DNA from: Acidobacteriota bacterium
Lineage (GTDB): Bacteria; Acidobacteriota; Vicinamibacteria; Vicinamibacterales; Fen-181
Length of the DNA stretch: 9,305 nucleotides
Direction of reading: 5' to 3'
Assembly (NCBI GenBank): GCA_021779795.1
Contig: JAJXZZ010000106.1
Location: 1-9,305 of the forward strand
Part shown: in pieces, positions 1 through 6,224 of the stretch
Numbering within the stretch: the stretch's first letter is position 1
Layout of the letters: the number at the start of each line of letters is the position of its first letter
Made by a program: the position numbers and the translations under genes
The notes under the pieces: model-generated
Databases searched by the model: none
The model's input: the letters and a program-made list of their open reading frames with translations, nothing else
Told to the model about the DNA's origin: nothing

Positions 1-1
1 G

Positions 2-1366
2 GCCGCGCCGACGCTTCTTGGCGGCGCGATCGAGAGGGCCGCCGGCCAGGCCGCCGCCCCGGGCGGCGCGGGCCAGGCGCGCGTGAAGGTGCTGACGCTC
101 GACCAGGCGCTCGCCGTCGCCGCGTCCCACAACCGCGACATCCAGAAGGCGATCGAGTACCAGAAGTGGGTGCAGGGCAAGTACCTCGAGGAGCGGGCCA
201 GCGCCCTGCCGCAGGTGGCGTTCTCGGGATCGTTCGTCCGCAACTTCGACAACCGCCAGAAGGATCTCTTCAACCTGTTCGCCCCCGGCGGGTCGTCCGG
301 CGGCTCGGGGTCCGGGACCGGCGCCGACCTCGCCGAGATCTTCAGCGGGCGCCAGGACGCGCTGACCGGCCAGGTCTCGGTGAGGCAGGTGATCTTCACC
401 TGGGGCCAGGTGGGGGCCGCCATCCGCGCCGCGAAGCTCGGCTTCGGCGTCGCCGACCAGCAACTGCGCCAGTTCCGCCAGGCGGTCACGCGCGACGTGA
501 CCGCCGCCTACTGCGACGTGCTCGTCGCGAAGGAGATGGCGAGGATTGCCGGCGAGGACCTGGCGCAGAAGCAGCGCCACCTCGACGAGACGACCAAGCG
601 GCAGGCGGCCGGGACGGCCACCGACTACGACGTGCTCGCCGCCCAGGTCGTCGTCGAGAACGCGCGCCCGCCGCTTCTCCGCGCCGAGAACACCGTCCGC
701 GTCGCGCAGATGCAGCTCGCGTTCCTGCTGGCCGACACCGGCGAGGTGGACGTGACGGGGACCCTGGCCGTGCCGCTCGAGCCGGTCCCGTCCTACGAGT
801 CGGTGCTGGCCCGCGCGCTCGCCAACCGCCCCGAGCTGGCCGTGCAGCACGACACCGCGGGCGTGTACAAGGAACTGCTGATTGTCGCGAAGGCCGCGAG
901 CAAGCCGAGGGTGGACTTCTCGGCCGCGTGGGGCATGGGGCGCATCGCGCTGCCCTCGGTGTCGTCGAGCGGCTATCTCTGGAACGCCGGCGTCGTGGCC
1001 TCGGTGCCGCTGTTCGACGGGTGGCGGACCAAGGGGCAGGTGGCGCAGGCCCAGACCGACCTGTCGCGGGCGAACCTCGACGAGCTGAAGCTGCGCGAGA
1101 GCATCGCGATCGGCGTGCGCCAGGCGCTCGACTCGCTGCGGGAGGCGTCCGAGATCGTCACGTCCACGACCGGGACGGTGACGCAGGCCGAGCAGCTGCT
1201 GTCCCTCGCCGAAAAGGGGTTCGAGCTGGGCGTGAAGACGCGGCTGGAGGTGCAGGACGCCGAGCTGAACCTGTCGGCGGCGCGCGTCAACCTGGCGCAG
1301 GCGCAGCGCGACTACCGCGTGGCGCGCGTGAACGTGGAGTGGGCGGCGGGAACGCTGGACAAATAG
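2..1366 (+). CDS. TolC-family outer-membrane efflux protein (5' end missing)
   Basis: This is the outer-membrane channel component of a tripartite efflux or type I secretion system, forming a trimeric beta-barrel plus periplasmic alpha-helical tunnel. The frame is open back to base 2 with no stop, so the true start and signal peptide lie off the left edge. The GTG at base 83 falls inside the mature region, just before the family's N-terminal motif LTLDQALAVAASHNRDIQKA. The rest shows two OEP-type halves: long amphipathic helices rich in Ala, Gln, Arg and Glu, strand segments such as VSVRQVIFTWGQ and ASVPLFDGWRTKG (the usual PLFDGG-like turn), and a C-terminal LNLSAARVNLAQAQRDYRVARVNVEWAAG-type helix split by the usual spacing. 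A Gly/Ser loop (GGSSGGSGSG) lies after about codon 97. The family is clear. The substrate and the inner-membrane partners, probably encoded upstream, cannot be seen. Confidence 0.9.
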   Translation, partial: AAPTLLGGAIERAAGQAAAPGGAGQARVKVLTLDQALAVAASHNRDIQKAIEYQKWVQGKYLEERASALPQVAFSGSFVRNFDNRQKDLFNLFAPGGSSGGSGSGTGADLAEIFSGRQDALTGQVSVRQVIFTWGQVGAAIRAAKLGFGVADQQLRQFRQAVTRDVTAAYCDVLVAKEMARIAGEDLAQKQRHLDETTKRQAAGTATDYDVLAAQVVVENARPPLLRAENTVRVAQMQLAFLLADTGEVDVTGTLAVPLEPVPSYESVLARALANRPELAVQHDTAGVYKELLIVAKAASKPRVDFSAAWGMGRIALPSVSSSGYLWNAGVVASVPLFDGWRTKGQVAQAQTDLSRANLDELKLRESIAIGVRQALDSLREASEIVTSTTGTVTQAEQLLSLAEKGFELGVKTRLEVQDAELNLSAARVNLAQAQRDYRVARVNVEWAAGTLDK

Positions 1367-1400
1367 GGCTCAAGGCTCAGGGCTCAAGGCTCACGGCTCA
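1367..1400 (+). repeat. Tandem GGCTCAN heptamer array
   Basis: Immediately after the TolC stop codon there are almost five head-to-tail copies of a 7-base unit, GGCTCA plus one variable base (A, G, A, C, then a 6-base partial copy). One more GGCTCAG lies at 1462-1468, beyond the hairpin that follows. The array is non-coding. It may be a simple satellite expanded by slippage; no function is evident. Confidence 0.85.
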
Positions 1401-1458
1401 CCCCTCGACCTTGCTCGGGGTGCCCTGAGCGAGCACACACGGCGCGCGAGTCGAAGGG
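1401..1458. repeat. REP-like imperfect hairpin element
   Basis: The outer arms CCCCTCGAC (1401-1409) and GTCGAAGGG (1450-1458) pair with one mismatch that is a G-U in RNA. The inner arms GCTCGGGG (1413-1420) and CCCTGAGC (1423-1430) pair the same way around a 2-base loop. A run of about 19 bases between 1431 and 1449 has no partner on the other side, so the structure is asymmetric. The sequence resembles intergenic palindromes of the CCCTTCGACTCGC type that are dispersed through many high-GC genomes. It lies between two genes and may also end TolC transcription, but there is no T-run. Confidence 0.65.
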
Positions 1459-1494
1459 CAGGGCTCAGGGGGAGAGCCTCGAGGCGGTGTCACG

Positions 1495-3327
1495 ATGAAA
1501 CGTCTGCTCGTCGCGCTGCTGACAGTCGCCGCGCTCGCCGCCCTGGCGGCGGAGCAGCCGCCGCGCCCGTCGCCCGCGCACACGTTCGCCCTGGGGCCGA
1601 CCGACTTCCTCCTCGACGGCCGGCCGTTCCAGATCATCTCGGGCGAGATGCACCCCGCGCGCATCCCGCCCGAGTACTGGCGCCACCGGATCCGGATGGC
1701 GAAGGCGATGGGCTGCAACACGATCGCCGCCTACGTGTTCTGGAACTTCCACGAGACGTCCGAGGGCGTCTTCGACTTCAGCTCCCCCTGGCGCGACCTC
1801 GCCCGCTTCGTGCGCATCGCGCAGGAGGAGGGGATGTGGGTCATCCTGCGCCCCGGCCCCTATGTGTGCGCCGAATGGGATTTCGGCGGCATCCCGCCGT
1901 ACCTGTTGCGGGACCCGGACATCAAGGTGCGCTGCCTCGATCCCCGCTACATGGCCGCCGTCGAGCGGTACATCGCGCACCTCGCGCCCGTCGTCCGGCC
2001 GCTGATGGTGAGCCGCGGCGGGCCGATCCTGATGGTGCAGGTCGAGAACGAGTACGGCAGCTACGGCAACGACCGCGCGTACCTGGCGCGCCTGCGGCAA
2101 CTGTGGCAGCGGAACGGCGTCTCCGGCCCGTTCTACACGGCCGACGGCCCGACGCCGTCCATGCTCGACGCCGGCACGCTGCCCGGGGCCGCCGTCGGCC
2201 TCGACTCGGGATCGAGCGAGAAGGACTGGGACCTCGCGCGGTCGATCGTGCCCGGCGTGCCGGTCTTCTCGTCCGAGACCTACCCGGGATGGCTGACGCA
2301 CTGGGGCGAGCCGTGGGCCCGCCCGCCGCTCGACGAGCTGCGCGCCGAGATGGCCTTCCTGCTCGGCGCGCGCAAGTCGTTCAACCTCTACGTCGTCCAC
2401 GGCGGCACGAACTTCGGCTTCACCGCCGGCGCCAACACCGGCGGGAAGGGCTACGAGCCCGACGTGACCAGCTACGACTACGACGCGCCCATCAGCGAGC
2501 AGGGGCGCGCGACGCCCAAGTTCATGGCCCTTCGCGAGATGATCGGCGCGGCGCGCGGCGGCGGGCTGCCGCCGATCCCCGACCCGATCCCCACGCTCGC
2601 GGTGCCCGAGATCCCGATGCGCCGCGTGGCCTCGCTCTGGAGCCACCTGCCGGCGCCGCTCCTCGCCGTGCAGCCGCGGCCGTTCGAGGCCTTCGGCCAG
2701 GACCAGGGGCTCGCGCTCTACCGGACGACGCTCGTCGGGCGCAAGAGCGGCCGGCTGCAGGTCACCGACCTGCACGATTACGCGCTCGTGTTCGTGGACG
2801 GCCGGCTCGTCGGCACCCTCGACCGGCGGCTCGGCGAGCATTCGCTGGAGCTGCCGAAGGCCGACCGCCCCGCGCCGGTGCTCGACATCCTGGTCGAGGG
2901 GATGGGGCACGTCAACTTCGGCCAGGCGATGATCGACCGCAAGGGGATCACCGACCGCGTCACGCTCGGCGGCATGACGCTGATGAACTGGAAGGTGTTC
3001 CCGCTGCCGTTCTCCGCGGACTGGGCGATGTCGGTCGCGGACCACGACGAGGCCGACACGCGGCCGGGCGTCTTCTTCGCCGGGACGTTCCGCGTGGACA
3101 GGCCGGCCGACACGTTCATCGACGTCACGGGCTACACCAAGGGGATGGTGTTCGTGAACGGCCACAACCTCGGGCGATACTGGAACATCGGCCCGCAGTT
3201 CCGGCTCTACTGCCCGGCGCCGTTCCTGCGGGCGGGCGAGAACCGGGTGGTCGTGTTCGATTTCCACCAGGAGCGGGCGCTGCCAGTCAGGGCGGAGGCC
3301 TCTCGCCCAGCCGGGCCGTTGGAGTAG
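1495..3327 (+). CDS. Exported GH35 beta-galactosidase
   Basis: This 610-residue protein is a glycoside hydrolase family 35 enzyme that removes terminal beta-galactose from oligosaccharides or glycans with retention of configuration. Residues 1-19 form a signal peptide (MKRLL, an Ala/Leu core, then Ala before Glu20), so it acts in the periplasm or outside. The TIM barrel starts near residue 35. SGEMHPARIP is at 49-58. The family signature GGPILMVQVENEYGSY contains the expected acid/base Glu186, and SSETYPGWLTHWGE contains the expected nucleophile Glu261. HGGTNFGF at 302-309 is also typical. The C-terminal part carries jelly-roll modules ending in the family motif VNGHNLGRYWNIGPQ (from 554). 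The length is normal for bacterial GH35. The ATG has only a weak GAGG (1481-1484) ten bases upstream. The subfamily substrate (beta-1,3-, 1,4- or 1,6-galactosides) cannot be fixed from sequence alone. Confidence 0.95.
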   Translation: MKRLLVALLTVAALAALAAEQPPRPSPAHTFALGPTDFLLDGRPFQIISGEMHPARIPPEYWRHRIRMAKAMGCNTIAAYVFWNFHETSEGVFDFSSPWRDLARFVRIAQEEGMWVILRPGPYVCAEWDFGGIPPYLLRDPDIKVRCLDPRYMAAVERYIAHLAPVVRPLMVSRGGPILMVQVENEYGSYGNDRAYLARLRQLWQRNGVSGPFYTADGPTPSMLDAGTLPGAAVGLDSGSSEKDWDLARSIVPGVPVFSSETYPGWLTHWGEPWARPPLDELRAEMAFLLGARKSFNLYVVHGGTNFGFTAGANTGGKGYEPDVTSYDYDAPISEQGRATPKFMALREMIGAARGGGLPPIPDPIPTLAVPEIPMRRVASLWSHLPAPLLAVQPRPFEAFGQDQGLALYRTTLVGRKSGRLQVTDLHDYALVFVDGRLVGTLDRRLGEHSLELPKADRPAPVLDILVEGMGHVNFGQAMIDRKGITDRVTLGGMTLMNWKVFPLPFSADWAMSVADHDEADTRPGVFFAGTFRVDRPADTFIDVTGYTKGMVFVNGHNLGRYWNIGPQFRLYCPAPFLRAGENRVVVFDFHQERALPVRAEASRPAGPLE

Positions 3328-3353
3328 ACATAGGGCGAGGGGCCGGGTACGGT
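3325..3353 (+). promoter_or_regulatory. Candidate sigma70-type promoter for the phosphofructokinase gene
   Basis: TAGACA at 3325-3330 matches the -35 consensus at five of six positions and overlaps the galactosidase stop codon. It is followed after exactly 17 bases by TACGGT (3348-3353), a weak -10 with three of six matches. An alternative -10, TATCGT at 3355-3360, is poorly spaced from this -35. The predicted start of transcription falls in the palindrome at 3356-3373. This is a reading by eye in GC-rich DNA, so it is tentative. Confidence 0.35.
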
Positions 3354-3355
3354 GT

Positions 3356-3373
3356 ATCGTGCGATCGCACGAT
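3356..3373. promoter_or_regulatory. Perfect 18-bp palindrome, candidate operator
   Basis: ATCGTGCGATCGCACGAT equals its own reverse complement over all 18 bases. It sits between the galactosidase and phosphofructokinase genes, directly downstream of a candidate -10, where a bound dimeric repressor would block transcription. It contains the octamer GCGATCGC, which is also a common palindrome in some genomes. The binding protein is unknown, and no second copy was found elsewhere in the window by eye. Confidence 0.5.
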
Positions 3374-3414
3374 GTCACGGTCTCCCGACGACGAGTGCTC
3401 GACGGCAGCGCGTG

Positions 3415-3421
3415 AAGGAGG
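3415..3421 (+). promoter_or_regulatory. Ribosome binding site deciding the phosphofructokinase start
   Basis: AAGGAGG is a strong Shine-Dalgarno sequence ending 4 bases before the ATG at 3426. An in-frame ATG at 3372 would add 18 residues, but it has no such site and overlaps the palindrome. The start at 3426 is therefore preferred. Confidence 0.75.
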
Positions 3422-3425
3422 CAGT

Positions 3426-4631
3426 ATGCTGCGGCTCGAAGGCAAGGCGGTGGTGGCGCAGGGCGGCGGACCGACGGCGGTCATCAACCAGAGCCTGACC
3501 GGCGTGGTGCTCGAGGCCCGGAAGTACCCGTTCATCACCCACGTCTACGGCGCGCGGTACGGCGTGCGCGGGATCATCAACGAGGACTTCCTCGACCTCT
3601 CGCAGGCCACCACGCACAACCTCGAGATGGTCGGCGTCACCCCCTCGTCGGCCCTCGGCTCCACGCGCGACAAGCCCGACGCCGCCTACTGCGAGCGGAT
3701 GGTCGAGGTCTTCCAGCGCCACGACGTCCGCTACTTCTTCTACGTCGGCGGCAACGACTCGGCCGAGACCTGCCGCATCGTGTCCACCTTCGCCGAGCAG
3801 AAGTCGTACGACCTGCGCGTCATCCACATCCCGAAGACGATCGACAACGACATCCTCGTCACCGACCACACGCCCGGCTTCGGCAGCGCCGCCAAGTTCG
3901 TCGTCAGCGCGTTCGCCGGCCTCGACCTCGACAACTACGCCATCCCGGGCGTCTTCGTCGGCGTCGTCATGGGCCGGAGCGCCGGCTTCCTCACCGCCAC
4001 CTCGGTCTTCGCCCGCCGGTGGCCGGACGACGGGCCGCACCTCATCTACGTGCCCGAGGCGCCGTTCAGCATCGACCGGTTCCTCGACGACGTGGACCGG
4101 GTCTACACCGAGCACGGGCGCTGCGTCGCCGCCGTGTGCGAGGGGATCGTCGCCGAGGACGACGTGCCGATGCTGCTCAAGCTGAAGGAGGTCGAGGAGC
4201 GCGACCAGTTCGGGAACCTGCAACTGTCGGGCCGCAGCACGCTCGGCGACGCGTTGTCGGACGCGGTGAAGGCGCGCCTGAAGATCAAGCGGGTCCGGTG
4301 CGACACGTTCGGCTACCTGCAGCGGTCGTTCCTCGGCGTCATCTCCGAGGTGGACGCGAGCGAGGCGCGCGACGTCGGCGAGACCGCCGTGCACTTCGCC
4401 GTGCACGGCAAGAAGAACGGGTCGGTCGCCATCCGGCGCACGGGCGACTACTCGGTGGACTACTTCGTCACCTCGCTCGAGTCGGTGGCCGCCAGCACCA
4501 AGCCGCTGCCGAAGGAGTACCTGAAGGGGACCAACGACATCGACGAGTCGTTCAAGAACTACGCGCGGCCGCTGATGGGGCCGATGCCGCTGTTCGACCG
4601 GCTCATCGCGCCGACGGTCCGCGTGAAGTAG
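3426..4631 (+). CDS. 6-phosphofructokinase, probably pyrophosphate-dependent
   Basis: This 401-residue cytoplasmic enzyme phosphorylates fructose 6-phosphate to fructose 1,6-bisphosphate in glycolysis; if it uses pyrophosphate, the reaction is reversible. The fold is recognised by GGGPTAVINQSL near the N-terminus, GGNDS at 108-112, PKTIDND at 136-142 with catalytic Asp140, and MGRSAGFLTA from 182. In the family, the donor is read from two positions equivalent to E. coli Gly104 and Gly124: Gly/Gly marks ATP enzymes and Asp/Lys marks pyrophosphate enzymes. Here they are Asp111 and Lys137, which points to pyrophosphate. The residue before Asp111 is Asn where E. coli has the Mg-binding Asp103. 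Asn there is, as I recall, found in some bacterial pyrophosphate enzymes. The gene stands alone with its own strong ribosome site and ends 29 bases before the BlaI-type gene. Confidence 0.9.
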   Translation: MLRLEGKAVVAQGGGPTAVINQSLTGVVLEARKYPFITHVYGARYGVRGIINEDFLDLSQATTHNLEMVGVTPSSALGSTRDKPDAAYCERMVEVFQRHDVRYFFYVGGNDSAETCRIVSTFAEQKSYDLRVIHIPKTIDNDILVTDHTPGFGSAAKFVVSAFAGLDLDNYAIPGVFVGVVMGRSAGFLTATSVFARRWPDDGPHLIYVPEAPFSIDRFLDDVDRVYTEHGRCVAAVCEGIVAEDDVPMLLKLKEVEERDQFGNLQLSGRSTLGDALSDAVKARLKIKRVRCDTFGYLQRSFLGVISEVDASEARDVGETAVHFAVHGKKNGSVAIRRTGDYSVDYFVTSLESVAASTKPLPKEYLKGTNDIDESFKNYARPLMGPMPLFDRLIAPTVRVK

Positions 4632-4638
4632 CGCCCGG

Positions 4639-4647
4639 TGGTATCAT
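4639..4647 (+). promoter_or_regulatory. Candidate extended -10 promoter for the repressor gene
   Basis: TGGTATCAT is an extended -10 element (TG, one base, then TATCAT with five of six matches). No convincing -35 is present, which fits an extended -10 type. Transcription would start near 4654, leaving an untranslated leader of only about 7 bases before the ATG at 4661. The stretch has no Shine-Dalgarno sequence, so leaderless or near-leaderless translation is likely if this promoter is real. Confidence 0.4.
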
Positions 4648-4660
4648 TTCGGGCACGAAC

Positions 4661-5149
4661 ATGGGAAACGGTCACTACCTCTTCTGGGGCTTCCGCCCGC
4701 CGCGCGACCTGCTGCGCGCGCACCTCGGCTCGCTCGAGCGGCGCGTGATCGAGATCGTGTGGGAGAGCGGGAGCGGCGAGGTGACCGTGCGCGACGTGCA
4801 CGACCGGCTCGGCGGGGCGGTGGCCTACACCACCGCCATGACCACGCTCGACCGGCTCTTCAAGAAGGGGCTGCTCGCCCGCACCAAGCGCGCGCGGGCC
4901 TTCGCCTACTCGGCCAGGGCCAGCCGCGAGGAACTCGACGCCATCGTGGCGAGCGGCGTCGTGTCGGGCCTGCTCGCCAACGAGTGGTCGGCCCCGCTGC
5001 CGTTCCTCTCGAACCTGGTCGAGGCGGTCGGCGAGCGCGACCGCGACCTGCTCGGCGAACTGGAGCGGATGGTCAGGAGCAAGCGCCGCCAGCTCGAGCG
5101 CGGCGCCGGGAAGAAAGACGACGGGACGGGAGGGGCGGAGGAGGCGTGA
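4661..5149 (+). CDS. BlaI/MecI/CopY-family transcriptional repressor
   Basis: This 162-residue DNA-binding repressor has the winged-helix fold of the penicillinase-repressor family. The matching region runs from about residue 22 to 84: LGSLERRVIEIVWESGSGEVTVRDVHDRL, then the recognition-helix motif YTTAMTTLDRLFKKGLL (56-72), and a wing ending in AFAYSA. Members bind palindromic operators as dimers and are inactivated when a partner membrane protease triggers their cleavage. The partner is encoded immediately downstream with a 4-base overlap. Compared with the usual 120-130 residues, it has about 20 extra N-terminal residues (GHYLFWGFRPPRD) and a charged C-terminal tail. The ATG at 4661 is the only sensible start, yet it lacks a ribosome site. 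The signal and target genes are unknown. A beta-lactam role is not implied, because related pairs also control copper and other functions. Confidence 0.92.
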   Translation: MGNGHYLFWGFRPPRDLLRAHLGSLERRVIEIVWESGSGEVTVRDVHDRLGGAVAYTTAMTTLDRLFKKGLLARTKRARAFAYSARASREELDAIVASGVVSGLLANEWSAPLPFLSNLVEAVGERDRDLLGELERMVRSKRRQLERGAGKKDDGTGGAEEA

Positions 5150-6123
5150 GGGAACCGCTCTTCATGCTCCTGCTCGCGCTGGCCTGGTTCGGGGCGATCG
5201 ACCTCGCCGTGTCGGCCGTCGTGGCCGCGGTCGGATCGCTCATGGATCGCGGCGTCGTCCGCCTGAGTCCCCGCCGTGAGCCGGCGGCGTTGCTGGCGCT
5301 GAAGCTCGCGCCCGGCTTTGCCGGGCTGTTCTTCACGCTGGCCCTGTTCCTGCCGGCGCAGTGGCGCTTCGAGCCGCCACGGGCCGACGAATCGGCCGGG
5401 TACACGCTGGTCGCGCTCGGCCTGCTGGGCGCGGCGATGCTGCTCTCGGCCGCCAGGCGCGCGGTCCGCGACTGGCTGGCGACGCGGCGCCTCGAGCGCG
5501 AATGGCGGCGGCGCGCCGTCGGCCGGCTGGACGGGGCCGCCCCGGACCTGCCGATTTACGGCCTGCCCGATGACCGCCCCGTCGTGTCGATGACCGGCCT
5601 GTGGCGCCCGCGGGTCTTCGTGTCGCGCGCCGTCCGGCGCGAGTTGACCGACGACGAGCTGGACGCCAGCCTGGCGCACGAACGGGCCCACCACCAGTCG
5701 AGGGACAACCTGAAGCGGCTGGCCGTGGCCTGCTCGCCCGACCTGCTCGACGTCTGGGCCGGCGGGCGGGCGATCGAGCGCCGGTGGCGCGAGGCGATCG
5801 AGTTCGCGGCCGACGCCCGCGCCGCGGGCGGAAGCGAGCGCCGCGCCGTCCTGCTCGCGTCCGCGCTGCTCAAGGTGGCGCGGATGACGCCGCCCGGGGC
5901 GCTGCCGGCAGCCGGGAGCACGTTCCACGACGGGGCACCGATCGCGGAACGTATCAGCCGCCTGCTGGCGCCGGCCGCCCCCGGCGAATCCGGCCGCACG
6001 TTCGGCCGCGCCTGGTCCGGCGCGCTCTGCGGGATGACGGCCGTTGCCGCCCTCCTGGCGGCCGAGGGGGCCTGGCTGGCGGTCCACGCCGCCACCGAGG
6101 GCCTCGTCCGCTTCCTGCCTTGA
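5146..6123 (+). CDS. M56-family membrane metallopeptidase (BlaR1/MecR1-like, no sensor domain)
   Basis: This 325-residue integral membrane zinc protease probably acts on the repressor encoded just upstream. The active site HERAH is at 178-182, inside LAHERAHHQSRDN. The expected third zinc ligand is Glu219 in EFAAD (219-223), as in the family's ExxAD motif. Hydrophobic segments lie near residues 5-31, 48-70, 85-103 and 292-315. The basic stretch between the third segment and the active site suits the cytoplasmic protease domain of this family. The protein stops about 10 residues after the last segment, so the extracellular penicillin-binding sensor of BlaR1/MecR1 is absent. The GTG start overlaps the repressor stop in GTGA, with GGAGGAGG just before it (5137-5144), indicating translational coupling. 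Met7 at 5164 is a possible but less likely start. Confidence 0.9.
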   Translation: MREPLFMLLLALAWFGAIDLAVSAVVAAVGSLMDRGVVRLSPRREPAALLALKLAPGFAGLFFTLALFLPAQWRFEPPRADESAGYTLVALGLLGAAMLLSAARRAVRDWLATRRLEREWRRRAVGRLDGAAPDLPIYGLPDDRPVVSMTGLWRPRVFVSRAVRRELTDDELDASLAHERAHHQSRDNLKRLAVACSPDLLDVWAGGRAIERRWREAIEFAADARAAGGSERRAVLLASALLKVARMTPPGALPAAGSTFHDGAPIAERISRLLAPAAPGESGRTFGRAWSGALCGMTAVAALLAAEGAWLAVHAATEGLVRFLP

Positions 6124-6210
6124 GTGGATCGCCAGACTTCAACTACGACCGCTGGTAGTAGCCCCCCCTCCCGATTCAACATGACGTCGCCCCCGAAACG
6201 TCTTCTCGCC

Positions 6211-6215
6211 GGAGG
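6211..6215 (+). promoter_or_regulatory. Ribosome binding site of the TonB receptor gene
   Basis: GGAGG ends 9 bases before the ATG at 6225 and fixes that start. An ATG at 6181 is in another frame. The rest of the 101-base gap between the peptidase and the receptor shows no convincing promoter, terminator or riboswitch. Confidence 0.7.
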
Positions 6216-6224
6216 CTTTTCGTC

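Noticed and set aside
1465..3378. Long open frame on the - strand opposite the galactosidase gene
   Set aside because: It mirrors a well-supported GH35 gene. Its translation is rich in Arg, Val, His and Asp with no domain, as expected for antisense frames in GC-rich codon usage.
1836..3425. In-frame upstream extension of the phosphofructokinase frame through the galactosidase gene
   Set aside because: The extension lies entirely over the GH35 gene and has low-complexity Arg/Ala/Pro composition. A strong ribosome site fixes the start at 3426.
3375..4406. Open frame on the - strand opposite the phosphofructokinase gene
   Set aside because: It is an antisense shadow of a gene with clear catalytic motifs, with biased composition and no recognisable family.
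4632..5149. Beta-lactam resistance locus suggested by the BlaI and M56 families
   Set aside because: No beta-lactamase or penicillin-binding sensor domain is present in the window, so resistance is not supported.
6181..6224. ATG at 6181 as an earlier start of the TonB receptor
   Set aside because: It is in a different frame from the receptor and has no ribosome site. GGAGG at 6211-6215 serves the ATG at 6225.
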